From assembly GCA_963837285.1 (NCBI GenBank), contig CAWIMS010000006.1:310001-374000 (forward strand): DNA of 64,000 nucleotides. Reading direction: 5' to 3'. Positions 42,455-51,358 of the stretch are shown piece after piece (the first letter of the stretch is position 1; each line of letters starts with the position of its first letter). A program made the position numbers and the translations under genes. A model generated the notes under the pieces. The model had not been told where the DNA came from and did not search any database. It worked only from the letters and a program-made list of their open reading frames with translations. This stretch comes from Planosporangium sp963837285. GTDB taxonomy: Bacteria; Actinomycetota; Actinomycetes; Mycobacteriales; Micromonosporaceae.

Positions 42455-44080
42455 ATGGGTGTCGTCGATGATCTCCTACGAGCGCGGGCGGCTTATGATC
42501 GCCGGGACTGGCTCGCCGCCTACGGCGGGCTGTCCGACGCGAGCCGGGACGAGCTGAGCGCGGAGGACTTCACCCGGCTCGCAACGGCCGCCTACCTTGT
42601 CGGCCAACGCAACGATTGCGTGCAGGCGCTGCAACGCGCGTACCATTTGCACCTTGACGCCGGCTCCGTGCACCATGCCATCCGGGCGGCCTTCTGGCTG
42701 GCGTACGTGTTGCTGACGAGTGGAGAGACCGCCGTCGGCGGAGGGTGGGTCGGCCGCGCGCGACGCCTGCTCGCCGATGTCGACGGTGATGTCGTCGAGC
42801 GTGGATTTGTGCTTATCCACGAGATGTACCGGCATGTCTTCGCCGGCGAGTTCGACGAGGCGGCGGGGCTGGCTGAGCAGGTCACCGAGTACGGTCGCCG
42901 CTATACCGACCCGGACCTGGTGGCGATGGGGCTCAACAGTCAGGGCCGGATGCTGCTCTACGCGGGACGCGTGCCGGAGGGGCTGGCGCTGCTCGATGAG
43001 GCGATGGTCGGCGTCGCTGCCGGCGAGGTTTCCACGATCTTCGCCGGGAACGTGTACTGCTCCATGATCGAGGCGTGCCAGGAGATCGCCGACTTCGACC
43101 GGGCGGCCCGGTGGACTTCCATGCTCGCCGCCTGGTGCGATCAACAACCCGGCCTGGTTCCGTTCACCGGCCAGTGCGCGGTGCACCGCGGGCAGATCAT
43201 GCGGGCACAGGGTGCGTTCGAGCAGGCACTCACGGAGTTCGACCTCGCGGTAGGCCGGTATCGGGACGCCGATGCGCTGGGCGCCGCTGGGCTGGCTATG
43301 GCCGAACGCGGCGACGTCCTGCGCCTACAGGGCGATCTTCAAGGTGCGGCGGCGGCGTACGACCAGGCAGTCGCCTTCGGTCACGAGCCGCAACCGGGCC
43401 TGGCTCTGCTGTGGCTCGCGCGGGGCCGCACGGCGGCCGCCGTCGCCGCTGCGCAGAGGCTTCTTTCTGAGGCCGGTGACCCGGTGCACCGATCCCGCCT
43501 GCTGCCTGCAGCGGTGGATATCCTGCTCGCCGGCGGCGAAGCCGGGGCGGCCGGCGACCTCGCCGCCGAGCTGGGGTCGCTCGGCGATTCGTTCGGCTGC
43601 CCCTCGGTGCGGGCCCGCGCCGACCATGCCGGCGCCGCGGTGGCCATCGCGGCGGGCGACCCGTCGGCGGCGCTGTCCCTGCTGCGCCGCGAACGTGGCG
43701 TGTGGGAGCGTCTCGGCGCCCGCTACGACACCGCCCGCTGCCGCGTTCTGCTCGGCCGTGTGCTGCGCGCGCTCGGCGACGAGCAGTCCGCGGTCACCGA
43801 GTTGTCGGCCGCCCGCCGGACCCTCGCCGAGCTGGGCGCGCGGCCTGCGGAGCAGGAGGCCGCCACGTTCATCCGGCCAGCACTGCCGTCCGGACTCACC
43901 GCACGTGAGGTCGAGGTGCTGCGGCTGGTCGCGGCGGGAAAGACCAATCCGCAGATCGCGGCGCAGCTGTTCCTCAGCGAGAAGACCGTTGGCCGGCACC
44001 TCAGCAACATCTTCACCAAAGTCAATGTGACCACCCGGACAGCCGCCGCCGCGTTCGCCTACGAGCACCAGCTCCTCTGA
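42455..44080 (+). CDS. LuxR-type regulator with TPR-like sensor region
   Basis: 541 residues from ATG 42455, which has GGAGG five bases upstream (a GTG at 42443 is alternative). Residues 1-470 are helical repeats of TPR type (for example AYLVGQRNDCVQALQRAYHL, ALTEFDLAVGRYRDADALGA, LLRRERGVWERLGARYDTAR) with no P-loop ATPase, unlike larger LAL regulators. Residues 475-541 are a LuxR/GerE helix-turn-helix: LTAREVEVLRLVAAGKTNPQ, IAAQLFLSEKTVGRHLSNIF. It probably senses a protein or small molecule and controls the monooxygenase gene just upstream in the same transcript. Confidence 0.9.
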   Translation: MGVVDDLLRARAAYDRRDWLAAYGGLSDASRDELSAEDFTRLATAAYLVGQRNDCVQALQRAYHLHLDAGSVHHAIRAAFWLAYVLLTSGETAVGGGWVGRARRLLADVDGDVVERGFVLIHEMYRHVFAGEFDEAAGLAEQVTEYGRRYTDPDLVAMGLNSQGRMLLYAGRVPEGLALLDEAMVGVAAGEVSTIFAGNVYCSMIEACQEIADFDRAARWTSMLAAWCDQQPGLVPFTGQCAVHRGQIMRAQGAFEQALTEFDLAVGRYRDADALGAAGLAMAERGDVLRLQGDLQGAAAAYDQAVAFGHEPQPGLALLWLARGRTAAAVAAAQRLLSEAGDPVHRSRLLPAAVDILLAGGEAGAAGDLAAELGSLGDSFGCPSVRARADHAGAAVAIAAGDPSAALSLLRRERGVWERLGARYDTARCRVLLGRVLRALGDEQSAVTELSAARRTLAELGARPAEQEAATFIRPALPSGLTAREVEVLRLVAAGKTNPQIAAQLFLSEKTVGRHLSNIFTKVNVTTRTAAAAFAYEHQLL

Positions 44081-44086
44081 CCCGGA

Positions 44087-44115
44087 TCCGCGGACAATGG
44101 ACGCGACACCGCGGA
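44087..44115. terminator. Weak hairpin between convergent genes
   Basis: TCCGCGG (44087-44093) and CCGCGGA (44109-44115) can pair with a 15-base loop just after the LuxR-type gene stop and before the end of the convergent SARP gene. There is no T-tract; terminator function is only possible. Confidence 0.3.
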
Positions 44116-44175
44116 GATCGGCACCTACGTCGAGGAATTTGCACGCGGGGCGCTGAGTCCGCGCTTGCAGGTAGG

Positions 44176-47067
44176 TCAGGGGCCGGCGAGCATCGCGAGG
44201 GCTCGAGCGGCGACTTGTTCGCGGCTGGCGTCGGCGGCTGCCGCGTGGATCCGGTCGGACGTGTAGCTGCCGAGACGGGTCCGGAGTGCTTTTCGTAACG
44301 CGGCGTAGCGCGGTGCGTCGTCACCGACCGCGGGCGGCGACGACGGGTGTACGTCGGCGGCGGACAGCAGGAGGGCCGCCTCGTGGTTATGGCCGGTCGC
44401 GGCGTGCAGCTCGGCCACGATGCGCAGCGTGGTCCACAATTGTGGCCAGGCTCCCGCGCGGCGTATTTCATGCAGCAGTGTCTTTGCCAGCCGGGTCGCC
44501 TGTTCGTGGTGTTGCGTCCGGACCAGAGCGGCCAGCAGGGCGATCCGCGCGAGCTGGCTCACCTGCGCGCAGCCGATCGAGGTAGCCTCGTCGGCCGCCT
44601 GGGTGAGCAGTTCGATGCCCTGATCGGGTTGGGCTACCGCTGCTTCGCCAGCGGCGTAGGACGCGAAGGCGTGCACCGGCGCCGAATTGGTGGTGTCGGC
44701 CAGTGTTAGTGCCAGGCGGCCCTCGTCGCGGGCCAGGTCGAGGTTGCCGGTGTAGCGCGCCAGCAGCGCAAGGGAGCTGTGCGCCTCCGTACGCAGCGCG
44801 AGGGGCAGGTGCTGCAGCCGGCTGATCGTCTGCCAGTGCCGGCGGGAGGTGTCGTGGTCGCCGCCGTAGAGTGCCGCCATTCCGAGGGCCAGGTGGGTGA
44901 GATACAGCTCGGCCGGGTTGGCTGCGGCGGCGGCGGCTACGTGACCCAGCGTCACGCTGCGTTCCAGGTCGCCGCGGGTCGCCAGGGCTACCGCGGCGGC
45001 CGCGACACCTATGGTTGGCTGGGGCGGCTCGTGCCGAAGGCACCGTTCACCGACCTCGATGGTCAGCTCGGCCAGCTCGGGTCGGGGTATCCAGTGGGCG
45101 CATTGTCCGATCGCCGCGGTGATGGATGCGGCGAGATCCAGCTGGCCGGCACCGAGTGCCCAGCGTAGCGCGGTCGCGATGTCGGTCTGGCTGTGCTGCA
45201 GTCGCTGGAGCGCGGCGGCGGCTGCCGGCCCGGTCCAGTCCGTCGCTGCCTGTCCGGTCAGGGCGGCGATCCATGTCGCATGGGCGTGATCGGCCTCGTG
45301 CGTGCGTCCGGTCTCGTCCAGCATGCTGCGGGCTCGTGCCCGAACCACCGTGAGCATTCGGTAGCGCGGGCCGTGGGACGAGTCGCGGATGGTCAGGAGC
45401 GACGAGTCGGCGAGCTCGGCGACCATCCCGGCTGCGGCGGCATCCGAATGTGGTCCTCTCGACCGGCGGGCGACGCTTTGTGCGGCGTCCAGATCGAAGT
45501 CTTCGGGAAATACGGACAGGGTCGCGAACAGATCCTGCTGATCCCTGGTCAGCAGGCTGCAGGACCAGTCGGTCAGGGCTCGCAGCGGGTGTTCACCAGC
45601 GGCCGCTTGGTCGAGAACCGTAGGGTCGTTCTGCAGCGCATTCCGGACCGCGTCGACGCCGAGGGTGGCCACGCGGGACGCTGCCAGCTCCAGGGCCAGC
45701 GGGAGGCCGTCGAGACGGCGGCAGATGTCGGCAATCGCCGGTAGGTTCCGCGGCGTCACCGCGAAGGCGGGCCGGGCGCGCTTTACCCGGTCGACCAGCA
45801 GCGCCACGGCTGCCCACCGCAGTGCCAACTCCGCGTCGTCGTCCGGGGGTACCGGAAGGGACGGCACCGGCACGACGTGCTCGGCGGGTAGCCCGAGCCG
45901 GCGTCTGCTGGTGAGCACTATGCGCACGTGCGGGCAGCGGCGAGTGAGCAGATCGACGAGCGAGGCAACTTCGACCAGCAGATGCTCGCAGTTGTCCAGC
46001 ACGAGCAATGCGGGACTGGCGCGCAGCCGGTCGACCAGCTCCGCCCGCTCGGGTGCGCCGCCAGGTACAAGCGAGTCGGCGACTGCGGCGGCGACGTGTC
46101 CCTGTTGCGCCGCGGCCAGTTCCACTACGACGACCGGCAGGCCGGTTCGGATGGCCAGTACGGGCAGCGCCTCGGCGACCAGCCGCGTCTTGCCGACGCC
46201 ACCGGTTCCGGTGACGGTCACGGTCTTGCTCGTCACTGCAGCCTCGGCCAGAGACGCCAGCTCGCGTTCGCGCCCGAGGAATGCCGTCGAGGTGTCCAGC
46301 CAGGCGGGCACGTCGATGCGTTCCGCGGTGGTGCCACGTGGTGATGACTGACCGAGGATGCGGGCTTGGAGGTCCTGCAGGGCCGGTGCCGGTTCCAGGC
46401 CCAACTCGTCAGCCATGCGTCGGTGATGGCTGCGGTAGCAGGCCAGCGCGTCGCTGGTGCGCCCGGCGCGCTGCAGCGCGGTCATGAGCAATTCGACAGC
46501 GTGTTCGCGGAACGGATACTGGTCCACCAATGGCGCGAGAAGCCGCGCGGCGCTCCCGGGGTCGGCGAGGTCGATCGCTACCCGGGCCCGCTCCTCGGTC
46601 GCGTCGGCACGCAGCAGATCGAGCCGCTGGGCCTCGACGGTGACGAAGTCGTGATCGGCGAACTCTACGTACGCCGGTCCGCGCCATAGGCCGAGACCCT
46701 CGTCGAGCAGCACCGCGGCCTGCTCGGGGCTGACCGTGCCGGCTGTTCGGCACAGCCGCTCGAAGCGCATCGCGTCCATGGCCTCGGCTGGAACGTCGAT
46801 CTGGTAGCCATCCGGGCCACCGCTGATCGTGTGCTCGCCGAGCAGGCTGCGCAGCCGCGAGACGACCGTGTACAGAGCGGCTCTCGGGTCGGCGGGGACG
46901 GCGGCGCCCCAGGCGGCCTCGACCAGGGCGTCCACGCGCACCGGTGTTCCCGCACGCACCAGCAGTGCGGCCAGCACGGTACGCCGCCGCCCGCTCGGTA
47001 CTGCCAGGCGGTGTCCGCGGCGCCAGACCTCCAGCCGCCCCAGCACGCCAAAGCCGAGGTCGGTCAC
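44176..47067 (-). CDS. AfsR-like SARP regulator with NB-ARC ATPase and TPR domains
   Basis: 963 residues from GTG 47067, the first codon of the conserved part (TDLGFGVLGRLEVWRRGHRL); the open frame before it is not protein-like. Residues 1-95 are a winged helix (SGRRRTVLAALLVRAGTPVR, VSRLRSLLGE), 100-245 the activation domain (LPVDQ-like PLVDQYPFREHAVELLMTAL, ALACYRSHHRRMADELGLEP), 275-560 an NB-ARC ATPase (P-loop GTGGVGKTR near 285; ALLVLDNCEHLL; IVLTSRRRLGLPAEHVV), and the rest TPR-like repeats. SARPs bind 11-bp heptamer repeats and activate neighbouring operons. Here the divergent SRPBCC-FAD operon carries exactly such a repeat (47253-47274). No polyketide or peptide synthetase gene is nearby. 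Confidence 0.93.
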   Translation of the reverse strand: MTDLGFGVLGRLEVWRRGHRLAVPSGRRRTVLAALLVRAGTPVRVDALVEAAWGAAVPADPRAALYTVVSRLRSLLGEHTISGGPDGYQIDVPAEAMDAMRFERLCRTAGTVSPEQAAVLLDEGLGLWRGPAYVEFADHDFVTVEAQRLDLLRADATEERARVAIDLADPGSAARLLAPLVDQYPFREHAVELLMTALQRAGRTSDALACYRSHHRRMADELGLEPAPALQDLQARILGQSSPRGTTAERIDVPAWLDTSTAFLGRERELASLAEAAVTSKTVTVTGTGGVGKTRLVAEALPVLAIRTGLPVVVVELAAAQQGHVAAAVADSLVPGGAPERAELVDRLRASPALLVLDNCEHLLVEVASLVDLLTRRCPHVRIVLTSRRRLGLPAEHVVPVPSLPVPPDDDAELALRWAAVALLVDRVKRARPAFAVTPRNLPAIADICRRLDGLPLALELAASRVATLGVDAVRNALQNDPTVLDQAAAGEHPLRALTDWSCSLLTRDQQDLFATLSVFPEDFDLDAAQSVARRSRGPHSDAAAAGMVAELADSSLLTIRDSSHGPRYRMLTVVRARARSMLDETGRTHEADHAHATWIAALTGQAATDWTGPAAAAALQRLQHSQTDIATALRWALGAGQLDLAASITAAIGQCAHWIPRPELAELTIEVGERCLRHEPPQPTIGVAAAAVALATRGDLERSVTLGHVAAAAAANPAELYLTHLALGMAALYGGDHDTSRRHWQTISRLQHLPLALRTEAHSSLALLARYTGNLDLARDEGRLALTLADTTNSAPVHAFASYAAGEAAVAQPDQGIELLTQAADEATSIGCAQVSQLARIALLAALVRTQHHEQATRLAKTLLHEIRRAGAWPQLWTTLRIVAELHAATGHNHEAALLLSAADVHPSSPPAVGDDAPRYAALRKALRTRLGSYTSDRIHAAAADASREQVAARALAMLAGP

Positions 47068-47252
47068 ATCTCCATGGTCGCCGCCGCTGCGGTGAAAGTC
47101 CCGCGCGGGGGTCGGCACCCGAGATTCTGCCTTGTCCGCCCCGGGCGTCGGCGAGTTCGCGGCCGCGGACACGCGCCGTGCACCGCACGAATGGTGGCTC
47201 GACCAGCTCGCGGCGGCGTGCAGCGCGGTCTGGATGTGACGCCGAGCAGCGC

Positions 47253-47274
47253 TGAAAGGTCGGTGAAAGGCCGG
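47253..47274 (+). promoter_or_regulatory. SARP-type direct repeat, 11-bp units
   Basis: TGAAAGGTCGG (47253-47263) is followed immediately by TGAAAGGCCGG (47264-47274), ten of eleven bases identical, 35 bases before the SRPBCC ATG. A third TGAAAG lies at 47093-47098 beside the SARP start. The geometry is that of SARP binding sites at the -35 region. Confidence 0.65.
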
Positions 47275-47308
47275 TCTCAGATGGTGGGTGAGAGTCAGGA
47301 GGTCAGCT

Positions 47309-47794
47309 ATGGCTGAGTTCGAGTCCCGCATCACGATCGCGCGCCCGGTCGACGAGGTGTTCGCCCTGCTGCTGGACCTCGAGAACGCGCGCTACTTCGA
47401 TCCCCAGGTCGAGTCGGTGCGCCGGGTCACGCCGGGCGCGATCGGCGTCGGTACGACGTTCGAGTTCCGCGAGCCGATCCCGCCGTTCGGGCGGATCGGC
47501 CGGACCGGCTGTACCTACGCCGAGATCGAGCCGCCAGAACGGATCGTCCTGGACTTTCAGGTAGGTGCGTTGCACGGTACGGAGAGCTACGTGTTCCGCC
47601 AGGCCGGCGACGCGACACTGCTCACCACCCGCGGGCGGATTCACCTGCCGCTGCCGCTGCGCGTTCTCACTCCGGTGGTCGCCAGGCAAGGACGGCGGCT
47701 CTGGGATACCCGACTGCGGTGGATCAAGGACTGGGTGGAGGCGGGAGCGCCACGCCACGTGCCCGCCCGGCAGGCCGGCGGGAGCCCGTCATGA
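47309..47794 (+). CDS. SRPBCC-family (polyketide cyclase/lipid transport-like) protein
   Basis: 161 residues from ATG 47309 with AGGAGG six bases upstream. The START-like fold is shown by MAEFESRITIARPVDEVFAL, LLDLENARYFDPQVESVRRV, GVGTTFEFREPIPPFGRIG and GTESYVFRQAGDATLLTTRG, with a C-terminal helix WDTRLRWIKDWVEAG. Such proteins bind a hydrophobic ligand, sometimes as cyclase/dehydratase. Its stop overlaps the start of the FAD-dependent reductase gene (ATGA), and the operon is preceded by SARP-type repeats, so the two enzymes probably modify the same hydrophobic substrate. Confidence 0.85.
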   Translation: MAEFESRITIARPVDEVFALLLDLENARYFDPQVESVRRVTPGAIGVGTTFEFREPIPPFGRIGRTGCTYAEIEPPERIVLDFQVGALHGTESYVFRQAGDATLLTTRGRIHLPLPLRVLTPVVARQGRRLWDTRLRWIKDWVEAGAPRHVPARQAGGSPS

Positions 47795-48993
47795 ACGACT
47801 ACGACGCCATCGTGGTGGGCGGCCGATGCGCCGGATCATCCACCGCCATGCTGCTCGCCCGCCGCGGCTACCGGGTGCTGCTCGTGGACCGCGCATCATT
47901 CCCGTCCGACACCGTCTCGACCCACCTGATCCACCCGGCCGGTGTGACGGCACTGCAGCGGTGGGGCCTGCTGGACCGGCTGGTCGCCACCGGATGCCCG
48001 CCGGTAAGCAGATACTCCTTCGACTTCGGATCGCTCGTCATCGCTGGAACGCCCGATCCGGTCAACGGTCACACACCGGCCTACTGCCCGCGGCGCACCG
48101 TACTCGACAAGCTGCTCATCGACGCCGCCGGCGAGGCCGGTGTCGAGGTGCGCCAGGGGTTCAGCGTCCACGAGTTGGTGACCGAGGACGGTCGGGTCGT
48201 GGGCATCCGAGGCGGCACCGGCGAGCGCGCTTCGGCGTTCGAACGGGCGCGGGTGGTCGTCGGCGCGGACGGCGCCCACTCCAAGATTGCCGAGGCGGTC
48301 GCCGCCCCGAACTACCGGGACGCTCCGATGTTCACCGTTGGCTACTACAGCTACTGGAGCGGGTTCGCGGCGGAGGACGCGGGCTGGGTCGTGCGCCCGG
48401 GCGGACACGGCTACGGCGCGTTTCCCACCCACGACGGTCTCACCATGGTTCTTGCCGCCTGGCCGCACGTAGAGGTGCCGGCAGTGAAGGCCGATCTTGA
48501 GAGCAGCTATGTGCGCGCCGTCCGGAAGGTCTACGCGGATCGGCTCGCCGACGCGCGTCGCGAGGAGCGGGTGGTCGGCGGCGGCTCGGCAAACCATTTC
48601 CGCAAGCCGTACGGGCCCGGTTGGGCGCTGGTGGGAGATGCGGGCTATCTGAAGGATCCGGTGACCGCCCACGGCATGACCGACGCGTTCCTCAGCGCCG
48701 AACTGTGCACGACAGCGCTCGACGAGGCGTTCACCGGCAGCCGTACATACGACGAGGCGATGGCGGACTACCAGCAGCGCCGGGACACCCGGGCGATGCC
48801 CCTGTACGAGTTCACGCTGCAACTGGCCTGCGGGGAAGAGCCGCCGCCACAGTTCCAACAACTCCTCGCCGCGATCGCGGGCAACCCGCCCGCCATGGAC
48901 AAGTTCGCCGGCATGTTCGCCGGCTCCATATCGCCAGCGACTTTCTTTGACCCGGCACATCTCGCATCGCTCAAGGCGGACGTGAGCAGCTGA
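47791..48993 (+). CDS. FAD-dependent oxidoreductase (geranylgeranyl reductase/hydroxylase-like)
   Basis: 400 residues, ATG 47791 overlapping the SRPBCC stop. The N-terminal nucleotide fold AIVVGGRCAGSSTAMLLARR is that of geranylgeranyl-reductase and aromatic-hydroxylase type flavoproteins. VVVGADGAHSKIAEAV is the conserved DG motif, and ALVGDAGYLKDPVTAHGMTD near 283-300 is the GD motif that closes the FAD site. It would reduce isoprenoid double bonds or hydroxylate an aromatic compound. Coupled to an SRPBCC gene and likely controlled by the divergent SARP, it could be a tailoring unit of a small molecule, but no scaffold-making enzyme is present. Confidence 0.88.
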   Translation: MNDYDAIVVGGRCAGSSTAMLLARRGYRVLLVDRASFPSDTVSTHLIHPAGVTALQRWGLLDRLVATGCPPVSRYSFDFGSLVIAGTPDPVNGHTPAYCPRRTVLDKLLIDAAGEAGVEVRQGFSVHELVTEDGRVVGIRGGTGERASAFERARVVVGADGAHSKIAEAVAAPNYRDAPMFTVGYYSYWSGFAAEDAGWVVRPGGHGYGAFPTHDGLTMVLAAWPHVEVPAVKADLESSYVRAVRKVYADRLADARREERVVGGGSANHFRKPYGPGWALVGDAGYLKDPVTAHGMTDAFLSAELCTTALDEAFTGSRTYDEAMADYQQRRDTRAMPLYEFTLQLACGEEPPPQFQQLLAAIAGNPPAMDKFAGMFAGSISPATFFDPAHLASLKADVSS

Positions 48994-49290
48994 CGGCGAT
49001 CGCCGGGTGGTAGGCGGCCAGGGTGCGTGCCTCCATGAGTACCCGGCAGGTCTGCTGCTGGTCCACGACGTGGGCACCGACCGCGGTGAGTTTCGGGCCT
49101 CGCCAGCATGGGAACAATCGTGGCGGATGCACAAGTCCCGCCAGCGGCAACCATCGCGCTCGCAGGTTGCCTGGTGTCGGCGTGCCGCCGATGGACCACC
49201 CGCGCCTGAGGTCGCGACGGGTCGCGACTGCCTGGAATATGCACTCCGGACCCCATGGTGCCGTCCGCGGCCGGCAGGGACGTTGGAGGT
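48994..49290. other. Region between reductase and PRC-like gene
   Basis: No clear gene. A minus-strand frame ending at 48971 reads GNLRARWLPLAGLVHPPRLF and VVDQQQTCRVLMEARTLAAY, with natural-looking composition but no start, ribosome site or recognised family. It might be a short unknown gene or a remnant. Confidence 0.3.
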
Positions 49291-49695
49291 ATGGCACTGG
49301 ACCGCAGCGCTGGGCACAGGTCGGCATGGCTATCCGTCGACGATGGCTGCCCGCTGCGCGGTGACCGTGTTGAGGCGGCCGGCACGGTGTGGCGACCGGT
49401 GATCGAGGTCTCCGGGCTCGGCCCCGCCGTGTCCGAGGTTTTGGCTCGCTGTGCGTACTTCCTGGTGGACGGCGAGTGCGGCGGTGACCGTGGGGTGGTG
49501 GGGCAGGTGCTGCTCGACGCTGAGAATCACCCAACCGCGCTCGTCGTCCTGCAGGGTTGGCGGCGACGCGTAGTTGTGCCGGTCGGCGAGATCGTGGAGA
49601 TCTCGCCCGGTGAGCGCCGGTTGACGGTGGCGTGCTCTGCCGGTCCGGACGACCATGGCTGTCAGGGTTCGATCAGTCCGCGGCGGATGGCGTAG
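49291..49695 (+). CDS. Small PRC-barrel-like protein
   Basis: About 134 residues if started at ATG 49291; the GGAGG before it is too close for an ideal ribosome site, so a later start is possible. The middle region, YFLVDGECGGDRGVVGQVLL, DAENHPTALVVLQGWRRRVV, VPVGEIVEISPGERRLTVA, has the double-strand pattern of PRC-barrel domains, as in the protein at 11579-11857. The last 34 bases overlap the end of the response-regulator gene on the other strand. Function unknown. Confidence 0.5.
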   Translation: MALDRSAGHRSAWLSVDDGCPLRGDRVEAAGTVWRPVIEVSGLGPAVSEVLARCAYFLVDGECGGDRGVVGQVLLDAENHPTALVVLQGWRRRVVVPVGEIVEISPGERRLTVACSAGPDDHGCQGSISPRRMA

Positions 49696-50327
49696 CGGGT
49701 GAGGTCGACGCGGTCGTGCAGGCCGAGCTTGTCCAGGATGTTGGTGCGGTGCCGGTCGACCGTCTTGACGCTGATCGCCAGCGTCGTGGCGATCTGGCGC
49801 GACGTTGCGCCCTCGGCGATGAGCTTGACGATCTCCTGTTCACGTGGGGTCAACACGTCGGCCGGCCCATTGGCGTCGGCGTTGGCGAGGAACTCCCGGA
49901 CCAGAGTGGTGATCGCGGACGGGTAGAGGAAGCAGCCGCCGGAGACGGCAATCCGGCACGCGGCGACGATGTCCTGGTCCGCGCCGGACTTGAGCACGTA
50001 GCCGCTGGCGCCGGCCCGTAGCGCTTCGAAGAGGAACTGGTCGTTGTCGTACATCGACAGCATGATCATGGGTAGGTCGGGGCGTCGCCGGATGATCTCG
50101 TGGGCCGCCTGCAAGCCGGTCATCCGGGGCATGGCGATGTCGAGGATGGCCAGGTCGATGTCCCGGGATCGGGCCGGGTCGGTGGCGAGTTCGACCGCTC
50201 GGGCGCCGTCGGCGGCTTCGGCGACGACGGTGAGGTCGGGCTCGCGGTCGAGCAGCAGACGCAGTCCGTGGCGGACCACGGCGTGGTCGTCGGCGACCAG
50301 GATCCGCGTTGGGGTGGCCGCGCTCAC
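49662..50327 (-). CDS. NarL/LuxR-type response regulator
   Basis: 221 residues, GTG 50327 overlapping the kinase stop (GTGA). Receiver domain: RILVADDHAVVRHGLRLLLD, phospho-accepting Asp63 in LAILDIAMPRMTG, Lys in SGYVLKSGA. Output domain from about 155: LTPREQEIVKLIAEGATSRQ, IATTLAISVKTVDRHRTNIL, a GerE helix-turn-helix. It is the terminal gene of the chain CBS protein, ion transporter, kinase, regulator. The tight coupling suggests that it answers ion or metabolite flow through that transporter. Confidence 0.93.
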   Translation of the reverse strand: MSAATPTRILVADDHAVVRHGLRLLLDREPDLTVVAEAADGARAVELATDPARSRDIDLAILDIAMPRMTGLQAAHEIIRRRPDLPMIMLSMYDNDQFLFEALRAGASGYVLKSGADQDIVAACRIAVSGGCFLYPSAITTLVREFLANADANGPADVLTPREQEIVKLIAEGATSRQIATTLAISVKTVDRHRTNILDKLGLHDRVDLTRYAIRRGLIEP

Positions 50328-51358
50328 GGCACCGCTCCGGTAACCGGTAGTTCGAGGCTGACCTCGGTGCCGCCCGTTGCACCGGTTGCGATGGTGAGGA
50401 TGCCGCCGGCAAGCACGGCCCGTTCCCGCATGCCGCGCAGGCCGGTGCCTCCGACGGGCGGATGGGCGAATCCGCGTCCGTTGTCGGCCACGGTCACGCG
50501 GATACTGGTTGGGCGGCGCTCCACAGCGACTTGAACCCGGTTGGCATGGGCGTGCCGCGCGACGTTCGTCAAGCTTTCCTGCACAATGCGGTACACGGCC
50601 AGTTCGGCGTCCGCGGCCAGTTTCGGCAGGTGGGGGTGGAACCGGCAGTCGACGATGATGCCGGTCCGCCGGGTCAGACCCCGCGCCAGCGCGGTCAGGG
50701 CACTGATCAGCCCGAGATGATCAAGAAGTTCGGGGCGCAGTTCCTGGGCGATGCGCCGGACCTCATCCAGGCCGGCGCGGACCGCGTCCTGGGCCTCCAG
50801 TAGCTCGTCACGCCGGGCGGGGGCGACGGCGTCGTGCAGGTGTTCGAGCCGTAGCAGTACGCCGGTCATGGTCTGGCCGACCTCGTCGTGCAGTTCGGTC
50901 GCGACGCGGCGGCGCTCGTTCTCCTGTGCCGCCAGTGTGCGCCGGGCGCTGTCGCGGCGCTCGGCTTCCAGCCGCCGCAGCATCTCGTTGAAGGCGCCGA
51001 CCAGGACCGCGATCTCCGCTGGGCCGGTTACCGGTAGGGTTTGGGGCCGATCGAGCAGGTCGACATGCCGCATCCGCAGCGCCAGCGCTCGCAGCGGCGC
51101 GAATGCCAACCTCAACAGCAGGGCGTTGGCGACGAGCATGGCGAGCAGCCCGAGGGCCAGCACGATGGCCTCGGTGACCGCGATCGGCCAGCTCACGGTG
51201 ATCGGAGACACGCCGAGGATGAGTGCCGCCGCGATCAGCAGCGCCGCGTTGGTGGCGAAGACCCGCCAGAACAGCGACAGTCGACGGCCGGCCAAGCCTC
51301 CGGGCTGCCGGTGCGGCGACGGGTGGCGGATCAGGCCAAGGCGAAGAAGCGTAGCCAC
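50324..51358 (-). CDS. HisKA_3-type sensor histidine kinase
   Basis: 344 residues from GTG 51358, which lies 28 bases inside the end of the transporter gene; a shorter N-terminus is possible. Two membrane helices (about 34-50 and 60-84) with almost no external loop are followed by a HAMP-like segment and the dimerisation box RRVATELHDEVGQTMTG with His157. The ATPase domain has IVQESLTNVARHAHANRVQV and DNGRGFAHPPVGGTGLRGM. The lack of an external sensor domain suggests that it senses within the membrane or via the coupled transporter. Partner of the adjacent NarL-type regulator. Confidence 0.92.
   Translation of the reverse strand: MATLLRLGLIRHPSPHRQPGGLAGRRLSLFWRVFATNAALLIAAALILGVSPITVSWPIAVTEAIVLALGLLAMLVANALLLRLAFAPLRALALRMRHVDLLDRPQTLPVTGPAEIAVLVGAFNEMLRRLEAERRDSARRTLAAQENERRRVATELHDEVGQTMTGVLLRLEHLHDAVAPARRDELLEAQDAVRAGLDEVRRIAQELRPELLDHLGLISALTALARGLTRRTGIIVDCRFHPHLPKLAADAELAVYRIVQESLTNVARHAHANRVQVAVERRPTSIRVTVADNGRGFAHPPVGGTGLRGMRERAVLAGGILTIATGATGGTEVSLELPVTGAVP

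Noticed and set aside
35909..48993. Antibiotic biosynthesis cluster suggested by two SARP regulators
   Set aside because: No polyketide synthase, peptide synthetase, terpene cyclase or RiPP precursor is visible; only tailoring-type enzymes are present.
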